Assembly (NCBI GenBank): GCA_051883415.1 | Contig: JBJETR010000066.1 | Coordinates: 1-29,451, forward strand | Source of the DNA: HGM11368 sp051883415 | Lineage (GTDB): Bacteria > Bacillota > Clostridia > Christensenellales > UBA3700 | DNA: 29,451 nt | Direction of reading: 5' to 3' | Shown here: positions 1 through 6,566 of the stretch, one piece after another | Numbering within the stretch: the stretch's first letter is position 1 | How the letters are laid out: each line of letters opens with the position of its first letter | Notes under the pieces: generated by a model | The model's input: only the letters and a program-made list of their open reading frames with translations | Database searches by the model: none | What the model was told of the DNA's origin: nothing | Made by a program: the position numbers and the translations under genes

Positions 1-22
1 TGACGGTTATATCTTCTCTCAT
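1..22 (-). CDS. uvrA: UvrA, first codons only (partial)
   Basis: An ATG lies 1 nt beyond the uvrB stop codon and opens a frame reading M-R-E-D-I-T-V before the window ends. It is preceded by an AAGGAG that overlaps the last uvrB codons. Many UvrA proteins begin with a similar short segment before the conserved RGAREHNL block, and uvrB-uvrA operons are the rule in Bacillota. The position, ribosome binding site and seven residues fit the excinuclease ATPase subunit that loads UvrB onto damaged DNA. Only seven codons are visible, so the call rests mainly on context. Confidence 0.6.
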
Positions 23-23
23 A

Positions 24-1982
24 TTACTCCTTGTTTTCCAATGCTCTCTTGAGCGTGGCAATATCCTCTCTATATCTTATTGCCATCTCAAAGTCAAGTC
101 CCGCAGCCGCAACTTTCATAGCGGCGGTGAGTCTTTCTATCTCTTTGACTATATCTTTTTTGGTTTGCTTAGGCTTGTTTTCTTCTACTTTTTTGCTTAT
201 CTCCAAAGTATTGACGATAGGCTTGACTACCGTCTTAGGCACGATACCGTGCTCTTGGTTGTATCTATTTTGGATATTTCTTCTTCGATTGGTCTCGTCG
301 ATTGCTCGGCGCATACTGTCGGTAATAGTATCGGCATACATTACCACCTTTGCCTCGGCGTTTCTAGCCGCACGACCTATGGTCTGCACTAGCGAAGTTT
401 CACTCCTCAAAAATCCCTCTTTGTCTGCGTCCAATATCGCCACCAAAGTGACTTCGGGTAGGTCTAAACCTTCTCGTAGTAAGTTGATGCCCACCAACAC
501 GTCAAAGTCGCCCTTGCGTAAACCTTGAATAATATCTATTCTCTCCAACGTGTCCACGTCAGAGTGCATATATCTCACTTTGATACGTCTTTCTTTGAGA
601 TACTCGGTAAGCGACTCTGCCATTTTTTTGGTAAGCGTTGTGACGAGTACCCTTCCGCCTTTGTCTACGTTGGTGTTTATCCTCGAAATAAGGTCGTCTA
701 TTTGTCCCTCGGTTGCCACAACTTCCACTTCGGGATCTAGTAGTCCCGTCGGTCTTATCAGCTGCTCTACGACTTGTCCCGCCTCTTGCAATTCGTAAGG
801 CGCAGGGGTTGCCGATACGCAAATCATTTGTCCAACACGCTCGTCAAACTCATCGAATTTGAGTGGTCTATTGTCGTAAGCCGACGGCAAACGGAAACCA
901 AAGTCTACGAGGTTGCGTTTGCGTGCCAAGTCGCCGTTGTACATTGCTCTAATCTGTGGCAAAGTCATATGGCTCTCGTCTACGAACAAAATAAAGTCCT
1001 TAGGGAAAAAGTCTAACAATGTATAAGGAGGTTGTCCCGGAACTCTGCCGTCAAAATAGCGAGAGTAGTTCTCGATACCGCTACAATAGCCCATTTCTCT
1101 AATCATCTCGACGTCGTAGCTAACTCTCTCTTGCAATCTTTGCGCTTCGAGAAGTTTGTTCTCTGCCTTAAACTGCTCTACTTGAGCTAGCATATCGAGG
1201 TTGATGCGTCTAAGCGCCTCTTCCATTTTTTGTTTCTGCACAACGTAGTGCGAAGCGGGAAAAATGTTGACGTGTTTGAGAGTGCATACCGCCTTGTTGG
1301 TGACGTAATCGAATTGCGATATCTTGTCTATTTCATCACCCCAAAACTCAATCCTCACGGCAAGCTGGGAGCTGTCTACCGGGAATATCTCCACCACGTC
1401 GCCACGCACTCTAAACTCAGCTCTGTTGAAGTCGATTTCGTTGCGTTTGTATTGTATTGCCACCAATTTGTCAATGAGCTCGTCCCTATCTATTTGCATG
1501 CCAGGTCGTAGCGAGATTGCCATGCTATAGTAATCTAGAGGCACTCCCAGACCGTAAATGCACGACACCGAAGCCACGACAATTACGTCTCTGCTCTCGC
1601 ACAACGCACCCGTTGCAGAGTGGCGAAGCTTGTCTATCTCGTCGTTGATAGCAAGGTCCTTCTCTATATAGGTATCGGTGGTAGGGATATAGGCTTCGGG
1701 TTGATAATAATCGTAATACGAAACGAAGTATTCTACTCTATTATTGGGAAAAAATTCTCTAAATTCGTTGCAAAGTTGCGCCGCCAACGTTTTGTTGTGT
1801 GCAATGACAAGAGCCGGTCTTCCCAGCTCTTTGATGACGTTGGCCATTGTAAAGGTCTTTCCGCTTCCCGTCACGCCCAAGAGCACTTGGGTGCGCAGTC
1901 CGTCGTTGACGCCTTGTACCAACTTGGATATGGCTTGCGGTTGGTCTCCGCAAGGTTGGTAATCGGAATGAAGTTGCAACAT
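24..1982 (-). CDS. uvrB: Excinuclease ABC subunit B
   Basis: UvrB is the damage-verifying helicase-like subunit of nucleotide excision repair. It is loaded by UvrA, forms the pre-incision complex and recruits UvrC. The 652-residue product has the family's usual length. The Walker A motif GVTGSGKT is at residues 36-43. The tyrosine-rich beta-hairpin that inserts into DNA (SYYDYYQPEAYIP) follows at about 89-101. The helicase C-terminal half includes the VGINLLREGLDLPEV segment. A C-terminal UVR domain (about 612-650, FEMAIRYREDIATLK) would bind UvrC. The start is 8 nt after the stop of the upstream small gene and has no clear Shine-Dalgarno, so initiation probably relies on translational coupling. 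It is the penultimate visible gene of the minus-strand operon and runs straight into uvrA. Confidence 0.97.
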   Translation of the reverse strand: MLQLHSDYQPCGDQPQAISKLVQGVNDGLRTQVLLGVTGSGKTFTMANVIKELGRPALVIAHNKTLAAQLCNEFREFFPNNRVEYFVSYYDYYQPEAYIPTTDTYIEKDLAINDEIDKLRHSATGALCESRDVIVVASVSCIYGLGVPLDYYSMAISLRPGMQIDRDELIDKLVAIQYKRNEIDFNRAEFRVRGDVVEIFPVDSSQLAVRIEFWGDEIDKISQFDYVTNKAVCTLKHVNIFPASHYVVQKQKMEEALRRINLDMLAQVEQFKAENKLLEAQRLQERVSYDVEMIREMGYCSGIENYSRYFDGRVPGQPPYTLLDFFPKDFILFVDESHMTLPQIRAMYNGDLARKRNLVDFGFRLPSAYDNRPLKFDEFDERVGQMICVSATPAPYELQEAGQVVEQLIRPTGLLDPEVEVVATEGQIDDLISRINTNVDKGGRVLVTTLTKKMAESLTEYLKERRIKVRYMHSDVDTLERIDIIQGLRKGDFDVLVGINLLREGLDLPEVTLVAILDADKEGFLRSETSLVQTIGRAARNAEAKVVMYADTITDSMRRAIDETNRRRNIQNRYNQEHGIVPKTVVKPIVNTLEISKKVEENKPKQTKKDIVKEIERLTAAMKVAAAGLDFEMAIRYREDIATLKRALENKE

Positions 1983-1990
1983 AATCTAGA

Positions 1991-2353
1991 TTATTGCCAT
2001 ATCGCCGATATAATCCTCGTGAGGATAAACGACGCTATCACGCCCGCCACGGTCAAAACTATCTTAAATTTGATGGCTCTCTTTTCGGCGGCTATTTGTC
2101 TACTAAAATCGTAGCCGGGTTGGAGAAGCGTGATACAATAATAAGTAATCCCCTTTTTTTCGGTTTCTATAATTTCAAAATATCCTTCGGTGGCAAGAAG
2201 TTTGAGCGCAGGATCAAGGTCGTCCCTATCAAAAGAGATTTTGAAAGAAACGTCTTTGAGCAAATCCAAAGGGCTGACGATACACACGCCGTCCTTCTCT
2301 ATAGCTCTATTGTATATGGCTTTCATCAAAGCTTTAGTCTTTTTGCTAAGCAT
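1991..2353 (-). CDS. Small tail-anchored protein, winged-helix-like N-terminal part
   Basis: I do not recognise a named family. The product is 120 residues when started at the ATG that follows AGGTGG with 5-nt spacing. A GTG nine bases upstream is in frame but overlaps that ribosome binding site. The N-terminal 80 residues read as three helices followed by a beta-hairpin (EGYFEIIETEKKGITYYCI), the order expected of a winged-helix fold. A basic stretch (AAEKRAIKFK) then leads into one hydrophobic segment (IVLTVAGVIASFILTRIISA) at the extreme C-terminus, predicting a cytoplasmic domain tethered to the membrane. It starts 2 nt beyond the stop of the neighbouring gene, which has the same architecture, and lies just upstream of uvrB. 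DNA binding is inference from predicted secondary structure only. Confidence 0.7.
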   Translation of the reverse strand: MLSKKTKALMKAIYNRAIEKDGVCIVSPLDLLKDVSFKISFDRDDLDPALKLLATEGYFEIIETEKKGITYYCITLLQPGYDFSRQIAAEKRAIKFKIVLTVAGVIASFILTRIISAIWQ

Positions 2354-2354
2354 A

Positions 2355-2795
2355 TCAACCACCTATCAGTGTAAGTATCGCATGCACAACGCCGCCACCT
2401 ATACAGCCTCCCAGCAATCCGCCGAGAAGCCCGTAAACAAAGCTAGTCAATCTGCCGACTTTTTTGGTGGATTTGGCAGGTTCTACGCTCTGCGAAACGA
2501 CTATGACGTTGCCCGCATTGTTGGTGACAACTTGACACGACTCGTCTTGCGTCACTATAGATTTGTACTCTTGCGACACGAGCGTCGCCTTGTCTGTCAA
2601 AGCAAAGCAAATCTCACTGTCGCTCTTATATTTTATATCAACGCAACCGTTGATTTTGAGTTGGTCTATCATTTCTTTGGCGTCGCCCTCGCCCGATAGA
2701 GAATGCAAATCCTCCCAATCCCTGATGGTGTATTTGCCTGCAGGGATTAGGTCGCATAGTCCACTCAAAAATGCAGTTGCCTGTTGAGATAACAT
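2355..2795 (-). CDS. Small tail-anchored protein, winged-helix-like N-terminal part
   Basis: This 146-residue protein belongs to no family I can name. Its layout parallels the next gene. A helical N-terminal region (residues 1-50) leads to a probable hairpin around INGCVDIKYKSDSEICFAL. A polar linker of about 40 residues follows, then a basic patch (KSTKKVGR) and a single glycine-rich hydrophobic segment (SFVYGLLGGLLGGCIGGGVV) at the C-terminus. The repeated small-xxx-small spacing in that segment suggests helix packing in the membrane. Its ATG overlaps the hom stop codon by one base (TAATG), with GGAG inside the hom 3' end, so it is translationally coupled to hom. Together with the downstream gene it may be a pair of membrane-tethered regulators, but no substrate or signal can be inferred. 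Confidence 0.7.
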   Translation of the reverse strand: MLSQQATAFLSGLCDLIPAGKYTIRDWEDLHSLSGEGDAKEMIDQLKINGCVDIKYKSDSEICFALTDKATLVSQEYKSIVTQDESCQVVTNNAGNVIVVSQSVEPAKSTKKVGRLTSFVYGLLGGLLGGCIGGGVVHAILTLIGG

Positions 2796-4066
2796 TATTT
2801 CTCCACTCTGATAAGATTTTCGACGCTAACGACGTTCTTGAGTGCGGCAATCTCTTCAACCGCTGCCTTCATAGCCTTTTCTCTCGTCTTGTGCGTTACG
2901 AAAATGATAGGAATAATTTCGTTGTTTCTATCCTGTCTCATTTGGCTGATAGACACGTTGTGCTTCTTGAATACCCCCGCTATGTCGGCAATTACGCCCG
3001 ATACGTCTCTTGCGTTGAGGCGGAGATAGTAGTCACTCTCAAAGTCTTCGATGATGTCGCCGGCAGTCATAACGTTGTTCATCTCGCCGTATCTTGCGTG
3101 TACTTCTTGTCTTGCACAGAATACTACGTCGCTGACGATAGCACTGCCCGTTGGCAATGCACCCGCGCCTCTACCGTAGAGCATGATGTCGCCCACTGCG
3201 TCACCAACTACGAACACTGCGTTGAAGGCGTCGTTGACGTTGGCAAGCGGGTGTTCTTTGGACAAGAATACAGGGTGAACTCTCGCCTCGATTTTGCCTT
3301 CTTTTTGCTTGGCAATGGCGAGAAGTTTGACTACGTAGCCGAGTTCTTTACCGATAGCGATGTCCTCTGCCGTTATCTTGGTGATACCCTCTCTATAGAT
3401 GAGGTCGACCGGAAGTCTTTTGTTGAATGCAAGGCTAGACAAAATGCTGAGCTTGTAGCTTGAGTCGTAACCCTCAACGTCTGCCACGGGGTTGGCTTCG
3501 GCATATCCCAAAGCTTGAGCGTCCTTGAGTATCTCTTGGTAGCTTGCACCCTCTTGCGACATTCTCGTAAGAATGTAGTTGGTAGTGCCGTTGATGATAG
3601 CCTTTATCTCCAAAATATTGTTGGCTTGCATTGCTTGCGTCATCGTTCTGATGATAGGCATTCCACCACCCGTAGTTGCTTCATAGTACAAGCCTGCACC
3701 CGTCTTGGCTGCGGCAGCCTCTAACTCAGGCCAACTCTTGCAGAACATCTCTTTGTTAGAAGTTACTATGCTCTTGCCCGCTTCCAATGCTTTGAGCAAA
3801 AAGCTCTTGGCAGGCTCCAATCCGCCCATACATTCTACTACTATGTCAACGTTAGGATTGAGGGCAATTTCGTCCATACTAGACGCCAAAATCTTGAGGT
3901 CAAGACCAAGGTCGAGCACTCTCTCCTTTTTTAAGTCAAGCACGGCGGTAATCTCTACGTCCACGCCGTATTCCTCTTTGATTTGTTGTCTGCGGTCAAT
4001 CAAAATTCTTGCAGTGCCTCCGCCTACTACGCCGAGGCCCAATATTGCTACTCCGACTTTTTTCAT
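2795..4066 (-). CDS. hom: Homoserine dehydrogenase with ACT domain
   Basis: The enzyme catalyses NAD(P)H-dependent reduction of aspartate semialdehyde to homoserine, the branch point to threonine and methionine. The 423-residue product matches the monofunctional bacterial form. The Rossmann motif GLGVVGGGT occupies about 10-18. The conserved VTSNKE (lysine about 105) and the INGTTNYIL block at about 158-166 are present. ADVEGYDSSYKL follows at about 195-206, in the substrate-binding region. A C-terminal ACT domain from about 345 to 420 is the usual site of threonine feedback inhibition. An AAAGGAGA sits upstream of the ATG. The gene follows coaX by 12 nt in the same operon. No thrB or thrC is in the window, so its placement with pantothenate genes looks like operon packing rather than a pathway. 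Confidence 0.96.
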   Translation of the reverse strand: MKKVGVAILGLGVVGGGTARILIDRRQQIKEEYGVDVEITAVLDLKKERVLDLGLDLKILASSMDEIALNPNVDIVVECMGGLEPAKSFLLKALEAGKSIVTSNKEMFCKSWPELEAAAAKTGAGLYYEATTGGGMPIIRTMTQAMQANNILEIKAIINGTTNYILTRMSQEGASYQEILKDAQALGYAEANPVADVEGYDSSYKLSILSSLAFNKRLPVDLIYREGITKITAEDIAIGKELGYVVKLLAIAKQKEGKIEARVHPVFLSKEHPLANVNDAFNAVFVVGDAVGDIMLYGRGAGALPTGSAIVSDVVFCARQEVHARYGEMNNVMTAGDIIEDFESDYYLRLNARDVSGVIADIAGVFKKHNVSISQMRQDRNNEIIPIIFVTHKTREKAMKAAVEEIAALKNVVSVENLIRVEK

Positions 4067-4078
4067 ATATATCTCCTT

Positions 4079-4870
4079 TTATTCTTTTGCTTGGTTTTGA
4101 TTGTTCATATTGTAGATGAGCTTCAGCCCGTTGAGGGTGAGCACTCTGTCAACTTTGTCTATGGTATTGTCATCGTCGTTGGAGGTTATCAATTCGCTAA
4201 GACCACCCGTAGCGATTACTTTGGCATCGGGGGCTTTCATCTCCTTCTTGATAGAAGCGACAATGTTTTTGACAAGTCCGATAAAGCCGTATATTATGCC
4301 CGATTGCATATTGCCTATCGTAGTCTTGCCTATTACGCTGTTAGGCTTGATAAGCTCGACGGTTGGCAGTTTGGCAGTGCTGTCCGTCAAAGAATTGAGC
4401 GAAGTCTTGATACCCGGGGCGATACAACCGCCCAAGAACTCTCCGCTTGCCGATATAGCGTTGAAGGTCGTTGCCGTACCGAAGTCGATGACTATACACG
4501 GTCCGCCGTACAACTTGTATGCCGCTACCGAATTGACTATTCTGTCCGCACCCACCTCTTGAGGATTGCTGTATTTGATATTGAGCCCCGTCTTGGTACC
4601 CGGTCCTACTATCATAGGCTTTTTGCCCACGTAATACTCGCACGCTCTCTCGAAGGTATAGTTGAGAGACGGCTGAACCGACGACATAATGACTCCCTCG
4701 AAGTCGTCTTTGCTAAGTCCTATCTCTTCAAAGAGATTTTTGATATATATACCTATTTCGTCCGAAGTCCTCGGTGCAGATACCGACAATCTCCAAGACG
4801 CTATCAACTTGTTGGCGTCGTACACGCCCAATTTGATGTTGGTATTGCCTATATCTATTACTAAAATCAT
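4079..4870 (-). CDS. coaX: Type III pantothenate kinase
   Basis: CoaX phosphorylates pantothenate in the first committed step of coenzyme A synthesis. It belongs to the ASKHA fold, needs a monovalent cation and is not inhibited by CoA. The 263-residue product carries the phosphate-1 motif DIGNTN at residues 6-11. The GADRIVN block at 107-113 contains the catalytic aspartate. The phosphate-2 motif DFGTATT lies at 129-135. Length and motif order match the family. Its ATG overlaps the stop of the upstream ECF S component by 4 bases (ATGA), which couples their translation. That supports a shared pantothenate function. Confidence 0.96.
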   Translation of the reverse strand: MILVIDIGNTNIKLGVYDANKLIASWRLSVSAPRTSDEIGIYIKNLFEEIGLSKDDFEGVIMSSVQPSLNYTFERACEYYVGKKPMIVGPGTKTGLNIKYSNPQEVGADRIVNSVAAYKLYGGPCIVIDFGTATTFNAISASGEFLGGCIAPGIKTSLNSLTDSTAKLPTVELIKPNSVIGKTTIGNMQSGIIYGFIGLVKNIVASIKKEMKAPDAKVIATGGLSELITSNDDDNTIDKVDRVLTLNGLKLIYNMNNQNQAKE

Positions 4871-5490
4871 AGCGTTGTCTTCCTGTCAATTTTTTTGAGT
4901 GCAAACACTATTGCGGGCACGATGATAGGAAAAGCTATAACTTCTATGACGAAGTTGACGCTAAAGAGCGTTGCTATCCATTGTGCGCTAATTGCCGTCC
5001 CTCCAAAAGTCTGTCCGTTGAAGAGCAACAACGCCATCAAGCCCACCAGCAAGGTGTTGGTCAAAACCCCGCACGCAGTAGCCGCTACGCTTATCGCCTT
5101 TTCGCTGACGAATAGTTGCTTTTTGTTGAGCAAAATCTCTTGTCCGTCCACCTCGCCGTACTTAGGTCTAAGTAGTTTGGAGAGCAAGTGATATACCGCA
5201 TAGGCTACTATACCTATCATCACTCTCGGCACAATGCACACCAACGGGTTTTGGAACACGGGCGCTAGCAACGCTCCCGCTTTGACGGTGTACCAAGATA
5301 TCAGGTTGGTAACCCCCAATAAAAGCCCCGTAACGATGGTCATCTTGAGATCTTCCATCTGTGCCATTATCAATACGGGCAGTATCATCAGTCCCAAAGT
5401 AACAGGTCCGAATGAGATTGGCACGAAATTGAAGATAATAATCAATGCCAACATAAAAGCCATTAAGGCTATGCGCTTAGATTTTTTCAT
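4867..5490 (-). CDS. ECF transporter S component, probably pantothenate-specific
   Basis: This is an integral membrane substrate-binding (S) subunit of an energy-coupling-factor importer; the shared EcfA-EcfT module is not in the window. The ATG at 5490 was chosen because GAGGTG lies 4 nt upstream. An in-frame ATG at 5526 lacks that support. The 207-residue product has about six hydrophobic segments and begins with the basic-then-hydrophobic pattern typical of S components. The early segment FVPISFGPVTLGLMILPVLI is also family-like. The middle loop (about 108-130) is polar. The 4-bp ATGA overlap with coaX makes pantothenate the most likely substrate (a PanT-like protein). The family call is firm from topology; the substrate is inferred from the neighbour. 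Confidence 0.85.
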   Translation of the reverse strand: MKKSKRIALMAFMLALIIIFNFVPISFGPVTLGLMILPVLIMAQMEDLKMTIVTGLLLGVTNLISWYTVKAGALLAPVFQNPLVCIVPRVMIGIVAYAVYHLLSKLLRPKYGEVDGQEILLNKKQLFVSEKAISVAATACGVLTNTLLVGLMALLLFNGQTFGGTAISAQWIATLFSVNFVIEVIAFPIIVPAIVFALKKIDRKTTL

Positions 5491-5581
5491 ACACACCTCG
5501 CTTGAATTCCTAATAAGGATATCCATCTATGTAAAAAATTATTTTGCAAGTATCCAATCTTACGTATCGGTACTTGGCATT

Positions 5582-5611
5582 ATTATATCAACAAAGGCAC
5601 GCCTTTTGCAA
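5582..5611 (-). promoter_or_regulatory. Promoter of the ECF S-coaX-hom-uvrB operon, with inverted repeat in the spacer
   Basis: On the minus strand TTGCAA (5606-5611) and TATAAT (5582-5587) are separated by 18 bp. The expected leader is about 85 nt. The spacer is nearly filled by a perfect inverted repeat, AAAGGC-AC-GCCTTT (5593-5606), placed where a repressor dimer would block polymerase. This is the only promoter-like match found upstream of the six-gene operon. No known riboswitch consensus was recognised in the leader. Confidence 0.6.
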
Positions 5612-5740
5612 GCATTATTATAAAATATATATATTTAATTATTCCTCCTACCCCGTCTAATAAACCTGATTAGCTGCATTTACTAAACGTTAGGTTGCCG
5701 CACCAGCATCACTGATTATCAATTGAGAATTAAAATAATA
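5612..5740. other. Non-coding stretch without a recognised feature
   Basis: The gap between the ECF S gene and the next minus-strand gene is about 330 bp. Apart from the promoter at its left and the two hairpins at its right, this central part holds no convincing ORF, tRNA or riboswitch. A small perfect inverted repeat CTAAT-aaacctg-ATTAG lies at about 5657-5673. AACCT and AGGTT arms flank a larger loop around 5663-5697. I see no function. Confidence 0.4.
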
Positions 5741-5760
5741 ACGTGCTTGTGTCAGCACGT
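5732..5760 (-). terminator. Second terminator-like hairpin
   Basis: ACGTGCT (5741-5747) and AGCACGT (5754-5760) form a perfect 7-bp stem around a 6-nt loop. On the minus strand the stem is followed by TATTATTTT. It lies just beyond the stronger terminator at 5774-5803, so the two may work in tandem to stop transcription before the ECF S promoter. Confidence 0.5.
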
Positions 5761-5773
5761 CAAAATTTGCCAA

Positions 5774-5803
5774 AACAAAAAAATAACGGCTAAAAAGCCG
5801 TTG
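5774..5803 (-). terminator. Rho-independent terminator of the small membrane-protein gene
   Basis: AACGGCT (5785-5791) and AGCCGTT (5796-5802) form a 7-bp stem with an AAAA loop. On the minus strand it is followed by ATTTTTTT. It begins 18 bp beyond the stop codon at 5821. Confidence 0.85.
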
Positions 5804-5820
5804 ATGTCATATCTGCTATT

Positions 5821-6102
5821 CTACTGCTTCTCGTCGGTTAATTGATTTTGACATTCTGCATTTGCCGAGTTGTCCGACAGCTTTTTGTTGTAAAGAGCAA
5901 AGTTGATTGCATCCCAAATTAAGTCGATAATCGCTATCGGCAACATTATGCAAAGGCTATATTTCCAATACAGGTCGCGATAAATGGCAATGCACGCCAC
6001 CCAACCGATGAATACGGTAAAGGTGATGATATACTTCCAAACTTGATAGGCTTTGGGCTTAATCGACACCGACAGCCACCATTGCAAAAAGTTGTACTTC
6101 AT
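5821..6102 (-). CDS. Small two-TM membrane protein of unknown function
   Basis: The preferred ATG gives a 93-residue protein. It has a short amphipathic start (MKYNFLQWWLSVSIKPK), two hydrophobic segments (about 23-41 and 50-68) and a polar, Asn/Gln-rich tail. I recognise no family. An in-frame upstream ATG at 6156 is ruled out because it lies inside the terminator of the neighbouring gene and upstream of this gene's own promoter. The TATAAT box ends 6 nt before the ATG and no Shine-Dalgarno is visible, so the message is probably leaderless. It is a single-gene unit between two terminators. Confidence 0.65.
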   Translation of the reverse strand: MKYNFLQWWLSVSIKPKAYQVWKYIITFTVFIGWVACIAIYRDLYWKYSLCIMLPIAIIDLIWDAINFALYNKKLSDNSANAECQNQLTDEKQ

Positions 6103-6108
6103 ATTGAT

Positions 6109-6137
6109 ATTATAGTTTGCCGGACTAGAATAGTCAA
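6109..6137 (-). promoter_or_regulatory. Sigma-A promoter abutting a start codon
   Basis: TTGACT (6132-6137) and TATAAT (6109-6114) are separated by exactly 17 bp on the minus strand. Only 6 nt separate the TATAAT box from the ATG at 6102, so a normal transcription start would fall at or next to the A of ATG. Confidence 0.85.
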
Positions 6138-6147
6138 GTATTGCACG

Positions 6148-6174
6148 AAAAAACACGCCGATTGCTCGGCGTGT
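6148..6174 (-). terminator. Rho-independent terminator of the cysteine-rich gene
   Basis: ACACGCCGA (6153-6161) and TCGGCGTGT (6166-6174) form a perfect 9-bp, GC-rich stem with a 4-nt loop. On the minus strand a run of six T follows. It starts 17 bp after the stop codon at 6192. Confidence 0.93.
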
Positions 6175-6191
6175 CCTTTCTTATGTATCCG

Positions 6192-6416
6192 TTAGCAGCA
6201 GCCACAGCAGCAAAGCAACAGAATGATAGGTATGATGCAACAGATATTGCAGTTGTTGTTGCAACGTCTATCGCTCACTTCTACGTCGTCGTCGGTTGTT
6301 GCACGTCTGTCACGGTTGCAACAGCAACAGAGCAAAAGCAATACTATTAGTAAGCAACAGCAACAGTTGTTACCGCAACCGTTATTATTGTTATAACCTC
6401 CACCAAAGCAATTCAT
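6192..6416 (-). CDS. Cysteine-rich mini-protein with two Cys-flanked hydrophobic segments
   Basis: The product is 74 residues, 19 of them cysteine. The layout is a Gly/Asn-rich start, CCCC (18-21), eight aliphatic residues, CCCC (30-33), and a hydrophilic charged loop (34-51). CNNNCNICC then leads into a second aliphatic run and ends CCCGCC. The two halves look like repeats of one unit: an Asn-rich Cys motif followed by a short hydrophobic core bracketed by cysteines. I know no named family with this pattern. Reality as a gene is well supported: AAGGAGGT lies 4 nt before the ATG, a strong dedicated terminator follows, and the reading frame is clean. The hydrophobic cores of about 8-9 residues are short for ordinary membrane helices. 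Metal binding, disulfide packing or lipidation are all possible; none is shown. Confidence 0.8.
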   Translation of the reverse strand: MNCFGGGYNNNNGCGNNCCCCLLIVLLLLCCCCNRDRRATTDDDVEVSDRRCNNNCNICCIIPIILLLCCCGCC

Positions 6417-6484
6417 AGTGACCTCCTTTTTAGTAGATTTTCTATTTTACAATATGACCAAAACGCCTAAGGTGTGAATATTCT

Positions 6485-6513
6485 TTGACAAAGCTCAGCC
6501 AAATCAATATAAT
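6485..6513 (+). promoter_or_regulatory. Sigma-A promoter of glyQS
   Basis: TTGACA (6485-6490) and TATAAT (6508-6513) are both perfect consensus, with a 17-bp spacer. The predicted transcript starts near 6520 and carries a leader of about 47 nt. Confidence 0.92.
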
Positions 6514-6529
6514 GGATATGATACTAAAA

Positions 6530-6553
6530 TATATACGCAAGCCGGCGTATATA
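6530..6553 (+). promoter_or_regulatory. Leader hairpin directly upstream of the glyQS Shine-Dalgarno
   Basis: TATATACGC (6530-6538) and GCGTATATA (6545-6553) form a perfect 9-bp stem with a 6-nt loop. The stem ends immediately before AAAAGGAG. It may protect the 5' end or tune ribosome access. The leader is far too short for a T-box. Confidence 0.55.
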
Positions 6554-6566
6554 AAAAGGAGTAATT

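Noticed and set aside
5560..5580. Fourth full copy of the ACGTAT palindromic repeat
   Set aside because: Only TTACGTATCGG is shared. The following T run and the flanking arms are absent, so it is at best a partial match.
6103..6156. N-terminal extension of the small membrane protein from the ATG at 6156
   Set aside because: That ATG lies inside the terminator of the upstream gene and upstream of this gene's own promoter, so it would not be on the mRNA.
6485..6566. T-box riboswitch upstream of glyQS
   Set aside because: The leader from the consensus promoter is only about 47 nt, with one hairpin and no AGGGUGG-type T-box sequence or terminator/antiterminator pair.
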